In this document: piece by piece, positions 35,090-47,556 of the stretch
Layout of the letters: each line of letters begins with the position of its first letter
How positions within the stretch are numbered: position 1 is the stretch's first letter
Assembly (NCBI GenBank): GCA_001692895.1
Contig: KV748179.1
Coordinates: 2,776,095-2,840,094 of the forward strand
Direction of reading: 5' to 3'
Source: Cenococcum geophilum 1.58
Taxonomy: Eukaryota; Ascomycota; Dothideomycetes; Gloniales; Gloniaceae
Length of the DNA: 64,000 nt
Notes under the pieces: generated by a model
The model's database searches: none
What the model saw: the letters and a program-made list of their open reading frames with translations, nothing else
Told to the model about the DNA's origin: nothing
Translations under genes and position numbers: made by a program

Positions 35090-36881
35090 ATGCTTCTCCA
35101 TAGCTTCAAAACACTAGAATTAGTGCTTTCGTCATTTAGTCTTGTATATGCGGCCTCTACTAATTCATCCTTGCTTATTGTTGATTTAGGCTACTAACTG
35201 CAACAAGCTTCATCTTTTAATGTGGGTTTCTTTTCAAGTTTAACTAGCAGACTCCCTGAACCCTCCAAGCTCACAAACGTCTAGCAAGCGGGTGGTTTTT
35301 ATAATTTTAGTAACATTCGTTATGCTGCTCCCCCTGTTGGAAACCTGAGATTCGCACCTCCCCAGACTCCTACTACGAACCGCTCAAAAGTAGATAATGG
35401 TAGTACTGGAAGGATTTGCCCTCAAGCAATTCCGTCGTGGGTAACGACCGCAGGAATATTTGTTTCAGATATTCTCTTATCAATACCTTTCAACCCATCT
35501 TCATCAATCCCCACTCCTACGACCACACCAAAACCAGACCCCAGGATATCCGAAGATTGCCTGTTCTTGGACGTATTCGTCCCGCGGCAAGTATTCGAGT
35601 CGGCCGGCCTTGGTTATGGCGCCCCCGTGCTTGTTTGGATCTACGGAGGCGGTTACACGAGCGGTGAGAAAGCCTCACACAACCCCGCCGGGTTACTGGC
35701 AGCAAGTGGAAATGCTTCGAACGGCGAGATCATTTACGTTGCCATGAACTACCGACTTGGTGCTTTTGGATGGCTCTCCGGCCCCTCGTTCCAAGCTCAG
35801 GGTGGCGCAGCGAACGCCGGGCTGTTGGATCAAAGATTTTCCCTCGAATGGGTACAGCAATATATCGGCCTGTTCGGAGGTGATAAGGATAGGGTGACCG
35901 TCATGGGGGAGAGTGCAGGTGGGGGAAGTGTGATGCACCAAATTACAGTATGTTTCTTCTAAATCGGCGTTCAGCCTCAGGTCAAGATTCACTACTCAAC
36001 TTTATATCCAGGCGTACGGGGGAAGCCAAGGCTCAGTACCATTCCAGCAAGCAATTTCTCAGTCACCAGGATTCCTACCTTTGGCCTCAAATTACAGACA
36101 GGAGCAAATCTACAACCAAGCCTTACAACTCAATAATTGCACAAGCCTGCAGGATCTCAGGCAAGTTCCGACAGCACTTATTATGCAGTCCAACATCGCC
36201 CAAATTAGCGAAGCTAGCTATGGGTGGTTCGTTTACGGACCTGTTGTGGATGGCGACTTTGCTCCTGCGCCCGCGGGCCAACTCCTCGCTCAAGGCCGCT
36301 TCGACAAATCTCTCCGCGTAATGGTCGGCCATAATTCCGATGAGGGTTTGATATTTACCAGTCCATACGTGCAAACCGAAGATCTTTATGAAGAATACTT
36401 CCGCATACCGTTCCCAGGCGTCTCATCTGCGGTTGTGTACTACCTTGCTCAACAGCTCTATCCGCCTGTGTTTGACGGTACATATGGCTATATCAACGAG
36501 ACCCAGCGCACATCTCTCACCTTGTCAGACTTGGTGTTTACGTGTAATACATTTTACTTGGATACGGCGTTCGCCAATCGCACCTACGCATATCTCTTCT
36601 CCATTCCACCAGCCCTGCACGGCCAAGACGTCCCATATACATATTACACTGGCGGTCCACCAACCACTTCCGTGGCAAACACAACGGTAGCGGTCGCCAT
36701 GCAAGAGTATTTCACGAGCTTTGTGAAGACGGGGCAGCCAAGCGCGAAAGGCATGCCGGTATTCAATATGTATGGGCCGAACGCAACCATCCTGGATCTA
36801 AATTATACCAGCATTTCCCACATTCTCGATGACACTGCCAACCAACGCTGTGTCTGGTGGCAGAAGGCCTTGTATTTCTGA
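35090..36881 (+). CDS. Secreted type-B carboxylesterase/lipase, one in-frame stop near the N-terminus
   Basis: Three exons (35090-35221, 35285-35947, 36012-36881) span 555 codons, the usual family length. The start encodes a probable signal peptide (MLLHSFKTLELVLSSFSLVYA). Family motifs follow: NIRYAAPPVGNLRFA, SEDCLFLDVFVP, VWIYGGGY and GESAGGGS, with nucleophile Ser at about 254. The acidic residue lies in HNSDEGLIF and the His in LHGQDVPY, so the alpha/beta-hydrolase triad looks complete. Several N-glycosylation sites are present. Codon 36 (35195-35197) is TAA where a CAA (Gln) would fit, so as read the gene is broken very early by a RIP-type change. Everything downstream is intact. It may be a recent pseudogene, or the 5' exon may be spliced differently. 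Confidence 0.8.
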
Positions 36882-37074
36882 TAATATGAATGACTTTGGA
36901 AATAGGAGAGGTCTACTTAGTTCTATCTGACATTCGGAAAGACGACGTAGTTAAAAGGAGACGCGTTGACGGTTTAGAGGCACAAACTCCAAATTAATAG
37001 GACACTCTAGAGATACGAATAATCCAGTAAAGATTAGACTATTTTAGCTAATGTATATCCCTTAACAGGGTTGT
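36882..37074. other. Boundary between gene island and second repeat block
   Basis: This short stretch after the esterase stop contains no gene. AT content rises towards the inverted-repeat end at 37075. Confidence 0.4.
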
Positions 37075-37229
37075 TTTGGATAATGCGAATAAGCGAGCAT
37101 AAAATATCCTTTATCCAATAGAAAATGCATAAAATATCGCAATCGATAAGGATAAAAGTGCCCGTGCGGAGCTTTTCTACCCCAACTGGTAAGACTCCTG
37201 GCAGAATTCGGCAGAATTTAGTAGACTTA

Positions 37230-37376
37230 GCAGAATTTGGCAGATATTGCAGATATTACAGATATTGTAGATATTGCGGATATTACGGATATTGCAGATA
37301 TTGCGGATATTGCGAATACTGCGGATATTGCGTATATTGCGGATATTGTAGATATTACGGATATTACAATACCTTT
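37230..37376. repeat. 9-bp tandem array (GATATTGCG)
   Basis: About sixteen units of GATATTGCG, with variants such as GATATTACG and GATATTGTA, follow each other. The variants differ mainly by RIP-type G/A and C/T changes. A similar array in reverse orientation is found at about 57885-57965 inside the hAT-like element. Confidence 0.75.
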
Positions 37377-37393
37377 CCCCCCTAACTATATAG

Positions 37394-38869
37394 CTAAATA
37401 CTTAGAGAAAAATTACCTATTTCTTTTATAGTTCTTCTCTAATGCCAATTCTTTAAACACTTTGTTTTCTTAAGAGTTTTAGAATCTATCTATATTCTCT
37501 CCTATAATACTATACAACGTCCTCCTAAAAAAACTCTTTCTAGCTTATTGCTTATTACTAAAATTAAGAGAATTTTAATTGCTATAAGCGAGAGCCATAG
37601 CTAGCGCTTTTATTGCTGTTCTTAAGACCACTACTAAAGTATAGTTATTAAAATCTTATATAGCGTCTTAGAGATAAAGTCCTTATACTTATCTTAACTT
37701 TTTAGTTAAAATATTATACTATTAAAATCCTTAGTAATCTTATTAAACTTATTAAGGTCTTAAGCTAGAGCTAGCCTTTTATATAATAATATACTTCTAG
37801 GCGTAAAACTTCTATTCTAATATCTTTCCTAAAGCTCTTTAACGCTATTAAGTATAGGCTTACGTTACTTTTTCTTCTAAACCTACTTAATATATCTTAT
37901 ATAACGGGCTAAATAAAGAATAAGTGCAGCGGTATAAAGGGGCAAGTTATCTGTTTTATAATAATATCTATTAAAGGTATTTTAAGCATTTTTAATACGT
38001 TTAGAGAACTCCTTATTAGATATATACTCCCTCTATTATATAATATTAGCTAACTTAAGGAATAAAAAGGGGGGATAAACTAACCTGGGATTTATTAAGG
38101 TGCTTAATTATAATATCTATTATAAAGAGTACATACTTAAGCGTTACTTTATATCCTTAGTATTTTAGGGTTACCTAGTAGAATATCTAAAGAAAACTTT
38201 TTATTATATAAAGCGCCTCCCAGTCCTTTAGACTAAGATAGTTCTTTTTAAGCGTATTAAGGTTACGCTTAGTATATATATTAAGGGCAGACTCTTTTTT
38301 AATTGCTACACTAAGTATAAAATACTAGCTATTCCATCTTATATAATTATTAAGCGGAATTATTCTCCCTATAAGACTTTTAAACTCCCTTATACGACTA
38401 GCTAAGCTATAGGTATATATAATAATATTATAAAGCTTTCTAAGTACGCTAAGTTTCCAAAATATATTACTTTTCTCTTTCTCTTTTTTTAGATCTAACT
38501 CTTTTCCTTTTACCTTATCTTCTTTATATAACTTAATATTATTAAAACTAATTAAGTTTTTAAAGAGGAAAGCCTATATAGTAAGGTTAAGAATATAACC
38601 CTAATAGCGGATCTATTAGTAGACGGGAATCTATTTAATTCCTTCTTTCTAAAAAAGCTAGTCGCTTATCGTATAACAGAGCTTATTATTTATAGTATAG
38701 TTATTAGATATAATAGCACCTAGCTTTTATATAATCCCATAGTCCTTAAGCACTAAAAGGAGAGTATTTTATTACTCGTCCCTATTATAGGAGGCTACTA
38801 TATAGAGGCTAAGAAGAGCGTTTATAAGCTTTTTCTAACTATTTATAAAATAGCCGCAAATTATAAAGA
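37394..38869. other. RIP-mutated DNA left of the Gypsy element
   Basis: This AT-rich stretch has dense TAA/TAG codons in all frames. No domain is recognisable. It is interpreted as part of the older element into which Gypsy inserted. Confidence 0.45.
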
Positions 38870-39295
38870 TGTAAGAGGCCAGCCTGACCGGAACGTATAA
38901 TTATCTAATTAACAGTATTACCGGTAAGTAGAAGGTAAGTTAAAGGTAAATAAAAGGTAAGTTAAAGGTAGAATAAGTTTTATATATTAAAGGACAAATG
39001 CTTTTAACTACTTCTATTTAGAGACTAATTACTAGTTCTTCTCTAGAGGAGAACCAGCTCCCTATATNATCTTTCTAAGACGCTAGTAAAACCCTTTACC
39101 CCTTATCTATCTAACCGTGTCTTCTAGGACGTAGATGGAACATAAATAAGACCTCCTTCTAAAACATAGATAAGACCTCCTTTTAGAACATAGATAAGAC
39201 CTCCTTCTGGAATATAGATAAGACCTCCTTCTAGAACATAGATAAGACCTCCTTTTATCTCATCTAATATATACCTTCTGGGGAATTCCGTTACA
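38870..39295 (-). repeat. Gypsy 3' LTR (426 bp)
   Basis: This LTR contains five copies of a 24-bp ATAGATAAGACCTCCTTCTG-type repeat and a short GGTAAGTTAAAG repeat region. It is 67 bp shorter than the 5' LTR because it carries fewer copies of a 22-bp unit. Confidence 0.9.
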
Positions 39296-39599
39296 ATTAC
39301 CTCCCCTTTAAGGGTCTTGGTCCTCTAAAACTTCGCCTTTACTAAGCTTTTATAGAGTTCCGGCTAAAACCACTAAGGAAATTCTTAGTGGAAAGGTACT
39401 CTATAATGCGGCTTATAGCTAGTTCTTTACTAGCGTAGAACCTTACTTTGTCCTTAGTTTCTCTGCTCTTTTCCTACTATAGTTCCTTATAATGCCTTTA
39501 TAATGGAACTAAAATAATAATAATAATAATAATTGGATGGGATTCACCTTTCTTATTATAAGAGTTTATTATAAGTTGATCTGGAGGTTGTCCTGTACA

Positions 39600-40700
39600 A
39601 CGTGTCTATAAGCTACTATTCCCATTCACCTAAAATGGATTCTAATAATGACGTCTTTATTTTAATTTTCTTTTAGTTTATAAGCTGTCGCCTCTTATAC
39701 GTCTTTTTATTAATAACACCATTTATCTTATCTTTTAGCAGGCTATTTCCTCTATATTTTTACTTTTAGCTTCTATATCTCTAGCTATTCTTTTATAGCT
39801 ACTTTATTCTCTTCTTATAACACGTCTATAAGTAATAGGATCCCTACCTTATCTTCTTATAATAATACTAACTTCTTAGAGTATTCTCTTATAATGGCTT
39901 ATGGTCCCCAGACCGGCGGCAGTATTATTAATCTCCTAGTGACGCCCTAGACAGCGTCTGTTGCTCCTATAGTAGTTTCCCTAAAATACTATTATCGCTG
40001 CGTTTATGCTCTTATGTAGGATCCTTCCTACGTCTATAAGATGCCTCGCTCTAGCAAAAACAAATCTAAGTGCTCCTATTATTGTAGTAGGAGAAAGACC
40101 TACGTCCTGGTATTTCCCATTCCGTCCTATTCTAGATTTCGCTAATTATACTAAATCCCCGCTGTCTATGCGTATAAGACTTATAGGCTCTAACGCGCCA
40201 TCTAAGATTTTTGCTAATATCCTAATAGTAACAGGTGGGGATAGAAGGTGTCTTCCCTTACTTGCAGACTCTTTAATTCTATAAGGGTTTCCACTACTAT
40301 AGAGACGTAACGTTTTCGGATATATAGTGTCTAGGAGCGTATATGCAAACAGCTTATCCTTATTAATAATAACATTTATACTCTTACACGGGCTACTTTA
40401 GCTAGGTGAGTTTCTCTAGTAACTTACTTAGGAACTATACTAACTCCTTTAGCTAATATCTCTCTAATCCCTACTTAGACGCCAATTTAGAACTTAGGGA
40501 TACTAAGGATAGTAATAAAGGTTAAGATAAACGTTCTCCTTGCTAGTCTCCCGCCCGTATTAGTCCTTCTAGTACCTATTATTCTAAGAAGAATATTAGT
40601 AGAAGTGCTAATGCTTTTAGGGATAGAGGAGCTAATAATACTATTAATAATAATATTAAGATAGAAGAGGAGGCTCCTATTACTACTACTAGTATTTAAG
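39600..40700 (+). pseudogene. Decayed extra reading frame antisense to Gypsy pol
   Basis: Between the chromodomain and the 3' LTR, the plus strand carries a frame that can be followed for roughly 300 codons with RIP-type stops. Readable stretches include SLIMAYGPQTGGSIINLLV near 39890 and DPSYVYKMPRSSKNKSKC near 40020, followed by a Ser/Asn-rich tail. It is opposite to gag-pol. I do not recognise the protein. It could be an additional antisense ORF of this element family or part of another nested repeat. Confidence 0.35.
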
Positions 40701-41329
40701 TTATTACCTAGCTCTTTCCTTTTTTTTATAAAATAGCTTTATATAGTGCCTCTTAGGTACCTTTAGGATGCCCTATTATTAGGAATTAACTTTATACTTT
40801 AGGGATGCCTTTATTCTAAGCTTTAGTAATAATCTATATAAACGCAGTGCACTACTATAATCCCTATATATAATAAACGGGTAGTGTTCCTATAGGTGCC
40901 TTATAATTCCTTAAAATTTCTAATTCTTTATAGACTATCCTTTTACTCCTCTTCGTACTATTAACTTTACTGCGTATCTCTAGTGCTAGGCCGGATACTC
41001 TCCTTTTATTCCTAGGGGATCTTTCTAAATCCCCAAGGCCACTTCTTATAGTACTACTGCTCCTTCTTATATAGCGTCTTCTTTAAATAGTATCCCTAGT
41101 GGTTCTCCTATAGATCCTTATAGGCTTCCTCTTATAGAATTCTAGGATCTCTATTATAATAGCGAAACGTTTCTATTTTTAATACCTATGCTTAATCCTA
41201 TAGTTTTAATTTACGGGGTCTTCCCTATTACTTCACCTATGGCATATCCGGAACTATTTTTAAGTCTTTACCTTTAGTTCTTAGAAAGGTTTTAATTACG
41301 GTGTCGCATCCCAGCTAAAGGTACTTTTT

Positions 41330-44300
41330 AAGTTCCTAACTGTTATACGCCTAAGAGTATTCTTCCTAATAAACTAAAAATTCGCGCTTTTTTTTAGCGC
41401 CATCTTTGGTCTAGAATATCTTCTACATTCCATTCCAGTTCCCTATTAATTTCGCTAGGTAGAGGCGGTTCCGCACTATTTCTTCTCTAGTATAGCTTTA
41501 GTAAGGAAACATAAAATATGGGATATATTAGATAAGATTTCGGTAATTCCAATTTATAGGCTTAGTTTTCTTTAGTTTTCTTAACTATCTTAAAGGGTCT
41601 AAGCTACTAGTAATCCAGCTTCTTCTTAATGCGTTTTATTTGAATATTTTTTATAAATAGTAAGACTTCGTCTCCTATCTCGAATTCTTTTAGTATATAT
41701 TTTTTATTATAGTACCTTTTTTGCACGGCTTAGGCGTCTAGTAAGTGCTTTTTAAGTTTCTCTCTATAAATTCTTATTTACTTAATTCTTTTAGACGCCG
41801 CCGGTGCCTCTCTTTTAGGAATAATATCCTTAACATTCTAGGGGTTATTTACTTTTACCCTAAACAATACTTTATAAGGGGTTATTTTTATACTACTATA
41901 GATGCTTATGTTATATACGTACTGCGCTAGAGCCAACTACAATATCTAATTATCTTGTTAATAATTAATATAGCAGCGGAGGTAGTGTTCTAATAACGTA
42001 TTTAGACGCTCTGTTTACCCGTCTATTTATAGGTAAAAGGTAGTATTTATCCTTCGCCGTATTTTTAATAAGAGATAGAATAAAGACCAAAATGCACTAT
42101 TAAATATAGTGCCTCTATTAGACATAATTCCCCTTAGCATGCTAAATAAGAGCTACCGTTCTAAAAACAGGTCTGCCAGTTCTGCTACTATAATTATTAT
42201 TATAATAGTAAAGTATCCTAAAAACTTTATATACCTGTTAACGATTATTAGGATAGCGTTAGCAACCTCTCTAGTTCTTATTTTAGTAGGGGGTAAGCCT
42301 ATAATAAAATTTATTGTTAATTCTAATATAGGTCCCTACGGAATAGGAAGCACTAATAACTCGCCGTATAGGCGATGCCTGGATATCTATATCCTTTAGC
42401 ACGTATTACACCTTAATATATAGTCCTTAACCTCTTTAAATATTCCGTCCTAAAAGTATTTCCTTTAAACGGCCTTAAGGGTTCTGTTAGCACCGTAGTA
42501 ACCCCTAAAAGGGTTATTATGAAAGACCTTTAAAATTTTATCTTAAATCGCTTAGTCCTTTGGGATATATATAGCACCCTTAAAGCGCAATAGACCCTTT
42601 TAGTCTTGCTGCTATAGCTTCTTAGTAACTCTAGCTAAGTTAGTCTCTACTATATTTTTCTACCTCTCCCTAGAGGCAAAGGCGTCCCTTTATTAAGCTT
42701 AAAGAAGAAGATCTGGAAAGGTTTTGTATAGATTACTTGCTTTTATTTCGCCTACCGCTATTACAGACTTAAGGCGTAGTATAAGACGTTTTAAACTATT
42801 AGTGCTAGTAGATTCTCCTACTGTTATATAGTGTGCCACGCTATAGATAGGTATCTCGCCTATCCCCCTTAGATCTAAAAACTTGTAGCTAATACACCGT
42901 TAAGTTAAAGGTGCCGCGATACCTTTAGCATATCCCGTAGAATTCTCGCTAATTCTAGGGTACGCTAACTTTATAACGTCTGCTTAGTCTATAACCTAGT
43001 CTGTAACTATATCCTATAGCTTTATAATTGCGTCGCTTTGTAGCTATATTACTAGGACCTCTACCCTATTATAAAATTCTATAGTTCTAGGGAAAGAGTC
43101 TTCTTTCTTTTTAAGCAAATTTTGCAATATAGGGATTATTTCCCCTATACTGTCTTAGATTCTCTCTATCTTATAATCCAGACGTCTTAATAACCTATTA
43201 GTAGGATTTATTTTTCCTAGGCGGTACGTAATCTTAAAATCGTACTATAATAGTGCCTCTGCCCACCTAGCTTATTAACTACTTAACACCTTTATAGTTA
43301 TAAAGTATTTTAGGTTATTGTGGTCTATAAGGACTTTAATAAAATAATTGCTTTTTATATAATAATATTACCAGTGCTTTATTGCTGCGATTATTATAAG
43401 TAGCTCCTAGTTGTGCGTTATATAACGCTGCTTTATAGGGGTTATTTTCCTTAACTAAAACGCCATAGGATACTATTTTCCGTCTTTTAATTAAGATATA
43501 ATTGCCCCTAGGGTAAAGCCGAATATATTCGTTTTAAGGTATATATATAGCTCCTAGTAAAAGTATATTAGGATAGGCGCCGATATAAACAAATCCTTTA
43601 ACCGGTCTATAGCCTATTTAGTAGCTTCCCTAAATATAAAGGGTTCTAACTTCCTGCCATTCTTAAATTCTTTTAGTAGATTAGTAATTAGGAGTATTAC
43701 TTATAAGTAGTAAATAATAAACGTTTAGTAGAAGTTCGCCGTGTCTAAGAAAACCTATACTTCTCTAAATATTATAGGGTAGGGCTATTCCCTAATAGCG
43801 TTTACCCAACTTTTCTCTATTAATACTCCGTTGACGCTAATAATAAAGCCTAAAAAATTAATGCTAGTAGTATAGAATGTGCACTTTTTTAGGTTTATAT
43901 AGAGCTTATATTCCTATAGTCTTTCTAGTACTATTTATATATAGTGCGTATATACTTTATAGTTATTAGAGTAGATTATAATGTTATTAAGGTAGAGTAT
44001 ATATATTGTGTCCAATAGGCCTAATAATGCCTTATTAATATAGGCCTAAAATATTACTGGTGCGTTAGTAAGCCCGAATGGTATTACTAGGTACTTAAAG
44101 TGGCCGTACCATATTTGGAACGCTGTTTTCTACTTATCGCCGGCTTTAATCCAGATTTAATAGTATATATCTTTTAGATCTAATTTTATAAATATCTTTG
44201 CGCCTAACAGCCTATTAATAAGCTCCCCTATTAAGGGTAACGGGTAGCAATTCTTTATAGTAATCTTGTTTAGCGCCTAATAGTTAATATAAAGGTAAAG

Positions 44301-46285
44301 GGTCCCGTCCTTCTTGGGTATAAATATAATTGGTACCCCTACTGGGCTTATAGAGGGCCAAATCTATCCTCTCTAAAGATTGTCCACTATATATTAACGT
44401 AGTACCGCTAGCTTATTTTCTGATAGGTTATATAGTAGTCTAAAAGGAGGTTGTTTATCCCTTATATCTATCTTATACTTAACCAATATAGGGTTAGGTA
44501 AGGTTTGTATAGCCTCTTTACTAAAAATATCCTTTAAGTCTATATATTCCTATAGAATCTCTAGTTCCTTAACTGTGTATAGCCGGATATTTAAAAATAA
44601 ATATCCTGTGTCCCCGTTCTTAGTGTTAAGAGTGGTATATATAGTATATACCCACCCTTCTTCTTATATATAGTTTAAGAAAGTCTCTTAATCTTTAACT
44701 ATAATGCGCGGTTAAGACTTTTAATATTAATACAAGGCTAAAGGCCAATTAATATCCGGATTAACTTAGTAAAGCTATAGGTATCCCAAAACAAGGTTAT
44801 ACCCCTTAATTTCTACGGCACAGAAGCGCATCTCCTGCGTATCCTATAGACTATCGCGGTCCTAGCTAGCTACGGAAAAAGCCTATTCCCTATAGTATGG
44901 AATCTAGTGGCCTCTAATACTTTAAATAGTGCGCACTTATAAGCCGCTAAGGTCTAAATCTAATTCTTTTACTAGTAATTAAGAAATAAACTTTATACTT
45001 ACGCCACTGTTTATAAGGCAGTCTTATATCACCTATTTATTATTAACTTAAATGGAGACAGGAATAACCATACGGTAGTTTACTCCCTCCTTCTCTTACT
45101 AGCCTAGTATAAGGGAGTAAAGATCCACTAGGCTATCTCTTTTCCCAATTAGGCCGACTCTTACTTCTTTTACCGGCAGAAGCAGCTTATATAGCCCTTC
45201 TTACCGCAATTATAATAGGTACGTATCTCCTAGTTCCCCTCTTGCGGATTAGGTCTCTACCTATTATTATTTTAGGGTTAACTAGCGTTACTCTAGGGCT
45301 GCGAGGCCTACTTACGTTATCCTTCTATAGAGCGGTTAGGTCGGAATCTGCCCCTATTATTAAAGCTAGGTCTAGTCCTACGCTCTTTATCGTTAGCGTC
45401 TCGTTCCTTTCACTTGCCTAAATGGTCTCTTTTAGCACTTTTAATCTAAGTAGCTTTAGAGATAAGCTTTTCTTAAGAGGTAGGAATTTCGCCCTTCTCT
45501 TATATAGCCTATTGAATCTTAGGTTGTAGCTTAGCGAGTAGCTAGTGAAGTCGTATAGCGTTATCCCATAAATCTAAGTAGGGTATATTATTTTTTAGTT
45601 CTTCTAAGTAGTTTATAAACTGGACCACAGTCTAACTATCCTGCTGTTTGGTATTATAGTATCGCTGGTTATAGTCCATCCCTTAATTAGTAGGGTCTTA
45701 GACCTAATTAACTAACTAAGTCCTAAGTTTACTAAATTTAAGGGATATAGTAAGTTTCTTCTTATAGCGTATTTATAAACTCTTAACGGTGCTACGTAGG
45801 AAGGTAGAAGCAATTAGTGTCTAATTATACTTATTAGAGTAACGTTTCGGATTTAGCCGAAACTTAGTTTCGTATTATTAGATAAAACGATTATAGTTCT
45901 AAAGACTATTACTATAGTACTTATTAGGTTCCTTTATGCGGAATTTAGGTTTTTCTAACGTTATAGTATAGTATAGCGTTACCCCTTTGAGTCCACTTCG
46001 TGTCTAGGGTGTCTATACTTCCCCTAATTGTCCTTATAATTGTTCTTAGTAGTCTTAATATACTTATCTTAATTATATCTCCAACTCCTTTATTTTTTAT
46101 AGGGTCTCGTATAGCGACCGCTTTAATAACTCCCTAGCGGTAATTGTTCCTAAGGGTCTTGTAAGGTTAAATGGACTAGCCGTAGCTTCTTTATAGGAAG
46201 AGGGAATACGCTCCTCTAGGGAGACTCTTTAAGCCTCTTACGGTAAGGGCGTTGCTTTATGGGGTATAGGAGTATAATTCGTCAT
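41330..46285 (-). pseudogene. Gypsy gag-pol with chromodomain, RIP-mutated
   Basis: A gag-type ATG is at 46285, 48 bp inside the 5' LTR. The zinc knuckle at about 45175-45215 reads YYNCGKKGYISCFC, where expected Cys and His have become Tyr. In reverse transcriptase, FGLTNAP is readable at about 44060-44090, and the catalytic YLDD reads YLNN at about 43980-44000 (GA-to-AA changes). A chromodomain is seen at about 41335-41450 (ELEWNVEDILDQRW, then REFLVY and EEYS) with one frame change between the halves. RNase H and integrase are expected between these points but I did not read their motifs. The element cannot encode active proteins. Confidence 0.82.
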
Positions 46286-46332
46286 TGTTAATTAATAGCC
46301 GTACGTTCCTAACGGATTGTAAGTAATTAGAA

Positions 46333-46825
46333 TTGTAAGAGGCCAGCCTAACCGGAACGTATAATTATCTAATTGACAGTATTACTAGTAAGTAGAAGGT
46401 AAGTTAAAGGTAAATAGAAGGTAAGTCAAAGGTAAATAGAAGGTAAGTCAAAGGTAAATAGAAGGTAAGTCAAAGGTAAATAGAAGGTAAGTTAAAGGTA
46501 GAATAAGTTTTACGTATTGAAGGATAAATGCTTCTAACTACTTCTATTTAGAGACTAATTGCTAGTTCTTCTCTAGAGGAGAACTAGCTCCCTATATAAT
46601 CTTTCTAAGACGCTAGTAAAACCCTTTACCCCTTATCTATCTAACCGTGTCTTTTAGGACGTAGATAGAATATAGATAAGACCTCCTTCTAAAATATAGA
46701 TGAGACCTCCTTCTGGAATATAGATAAGACCTCCTTTTGGAATATAGATGAGACCTCCTTCTAGAACATAGATAAGACCTCCTTCTATCTTATCTAATAT
46801 GTACCTTTTGGGGAATTCCGTTACA
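46333..46825 (-). repeat. Gypsy 5' LTR (493 bp)
   Basis: This copy has four units of a 22-bp repeat (GTAAATAGAAGGTAAGTCAAAG), where the other LTR has one. It also carries the 24-bp AGACCTCC repeats. LTR differences are otherwise mostly C/T and G/A. Confidence 0.9.
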
Positions 46826-47556
46826 AAAGAGAAGGTAATTATTTAGAGAGGTCTAGATATTAATAGAGAGATAAATACTCGTTAATACAGACTATAGCCT
46901 CTTTTATATAATATCCTTTTATAATAGCTATAAGTTATAGATCTTTTTACTAACTGTTAAATAGGCTATAGTTATATGGCCGTCTACTTTAGGATTAATT
47001 AACTGTAGAAGAACATAGAACTTTAGCTACTTAACTATCTAAAATGGTAAGTTTTGTACGATAATTAATATAATAAGGGCCTTATTAATAACTTCCTTAT
47101 TTAGGATTACTTGGAGTACTTCTAAATCTAGTTCTTTTATTTTATTTTAAGATAACGCTTTAAGGTAAAGGTCTTTTAATTAATCCTATATTGCTTCTTT
47201 TATATAACTAGTTTTAGGCTTAACTATAATGCCATACTTTAACACCAAGTAGTTTTAGAAGTTAGAAGTTAACTATACAGCGTATAACTCTATGCAGTGT
47301 TTAGAATAGAATAAAGGACAGGCTTTTTTATTTTATACGGGCTTATTACTACCTAGTAGATAAGTATGCTTCTATATCAAAAGAGCTAAGCAACCTCTTA
47401 TATTTTTTAATTTAGAGGTATTAATAGAGTTAAGAGCTTCTGATTCCACTTCTAAAGCTATATTTTATACAATAATAAAGAAGAAGAAGGCGACTGAAAA
47501 TTTATTTGGGGTATGCCAAGACTTATCGCGATAAGATTTATCCAAAACAACCCTGT

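Larger units (their letters stand above)
38870..46825 (-). mobile_element. Ty3/Gypsy chromovirus, full length, RIP-inactivated
   Basis: LTRs at 38870-39295 and 46333-46825 (TG...CA on both strands; the minus-strand start is TGTAACGGAATTCCCC) bound the element. A perfect 5-bp duplication, AAAGA, flanks it (38865-38869 and 46826-46830). On the minus strand the order is gag with a CCHC knuckle, reverse transcriptase, then a chromodomain near the end of pol, which is the order of fungal chromoviruses. A purine tract (AAAGGGGAGG on the minus strand) lies just inside the 3' LTR. All frames are decayed. One unresolved base (n) is at 39068. Confidence 0.92.
37075..47556. mobile_element. DNA-transposon remnant split by a nested Gypsy element (candidate)
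   Basis: The 19-bp sequence ACAGGGTTGTTTTGGATAA at 37075-37093 occurs inverted at 47538-47556. Between the two copies lie the Gypsy element and about 2.5 kb of RIP-mutated DNA, a size expected for a pogo/mariner-type transposon. The right part (about 47437-47540) is repeated at 58786-58895, so it belongs to a repeat family. No transposase motif could be read, and only the left end has a TA beside it. This is a hypothesis. Confidence 0.4.
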
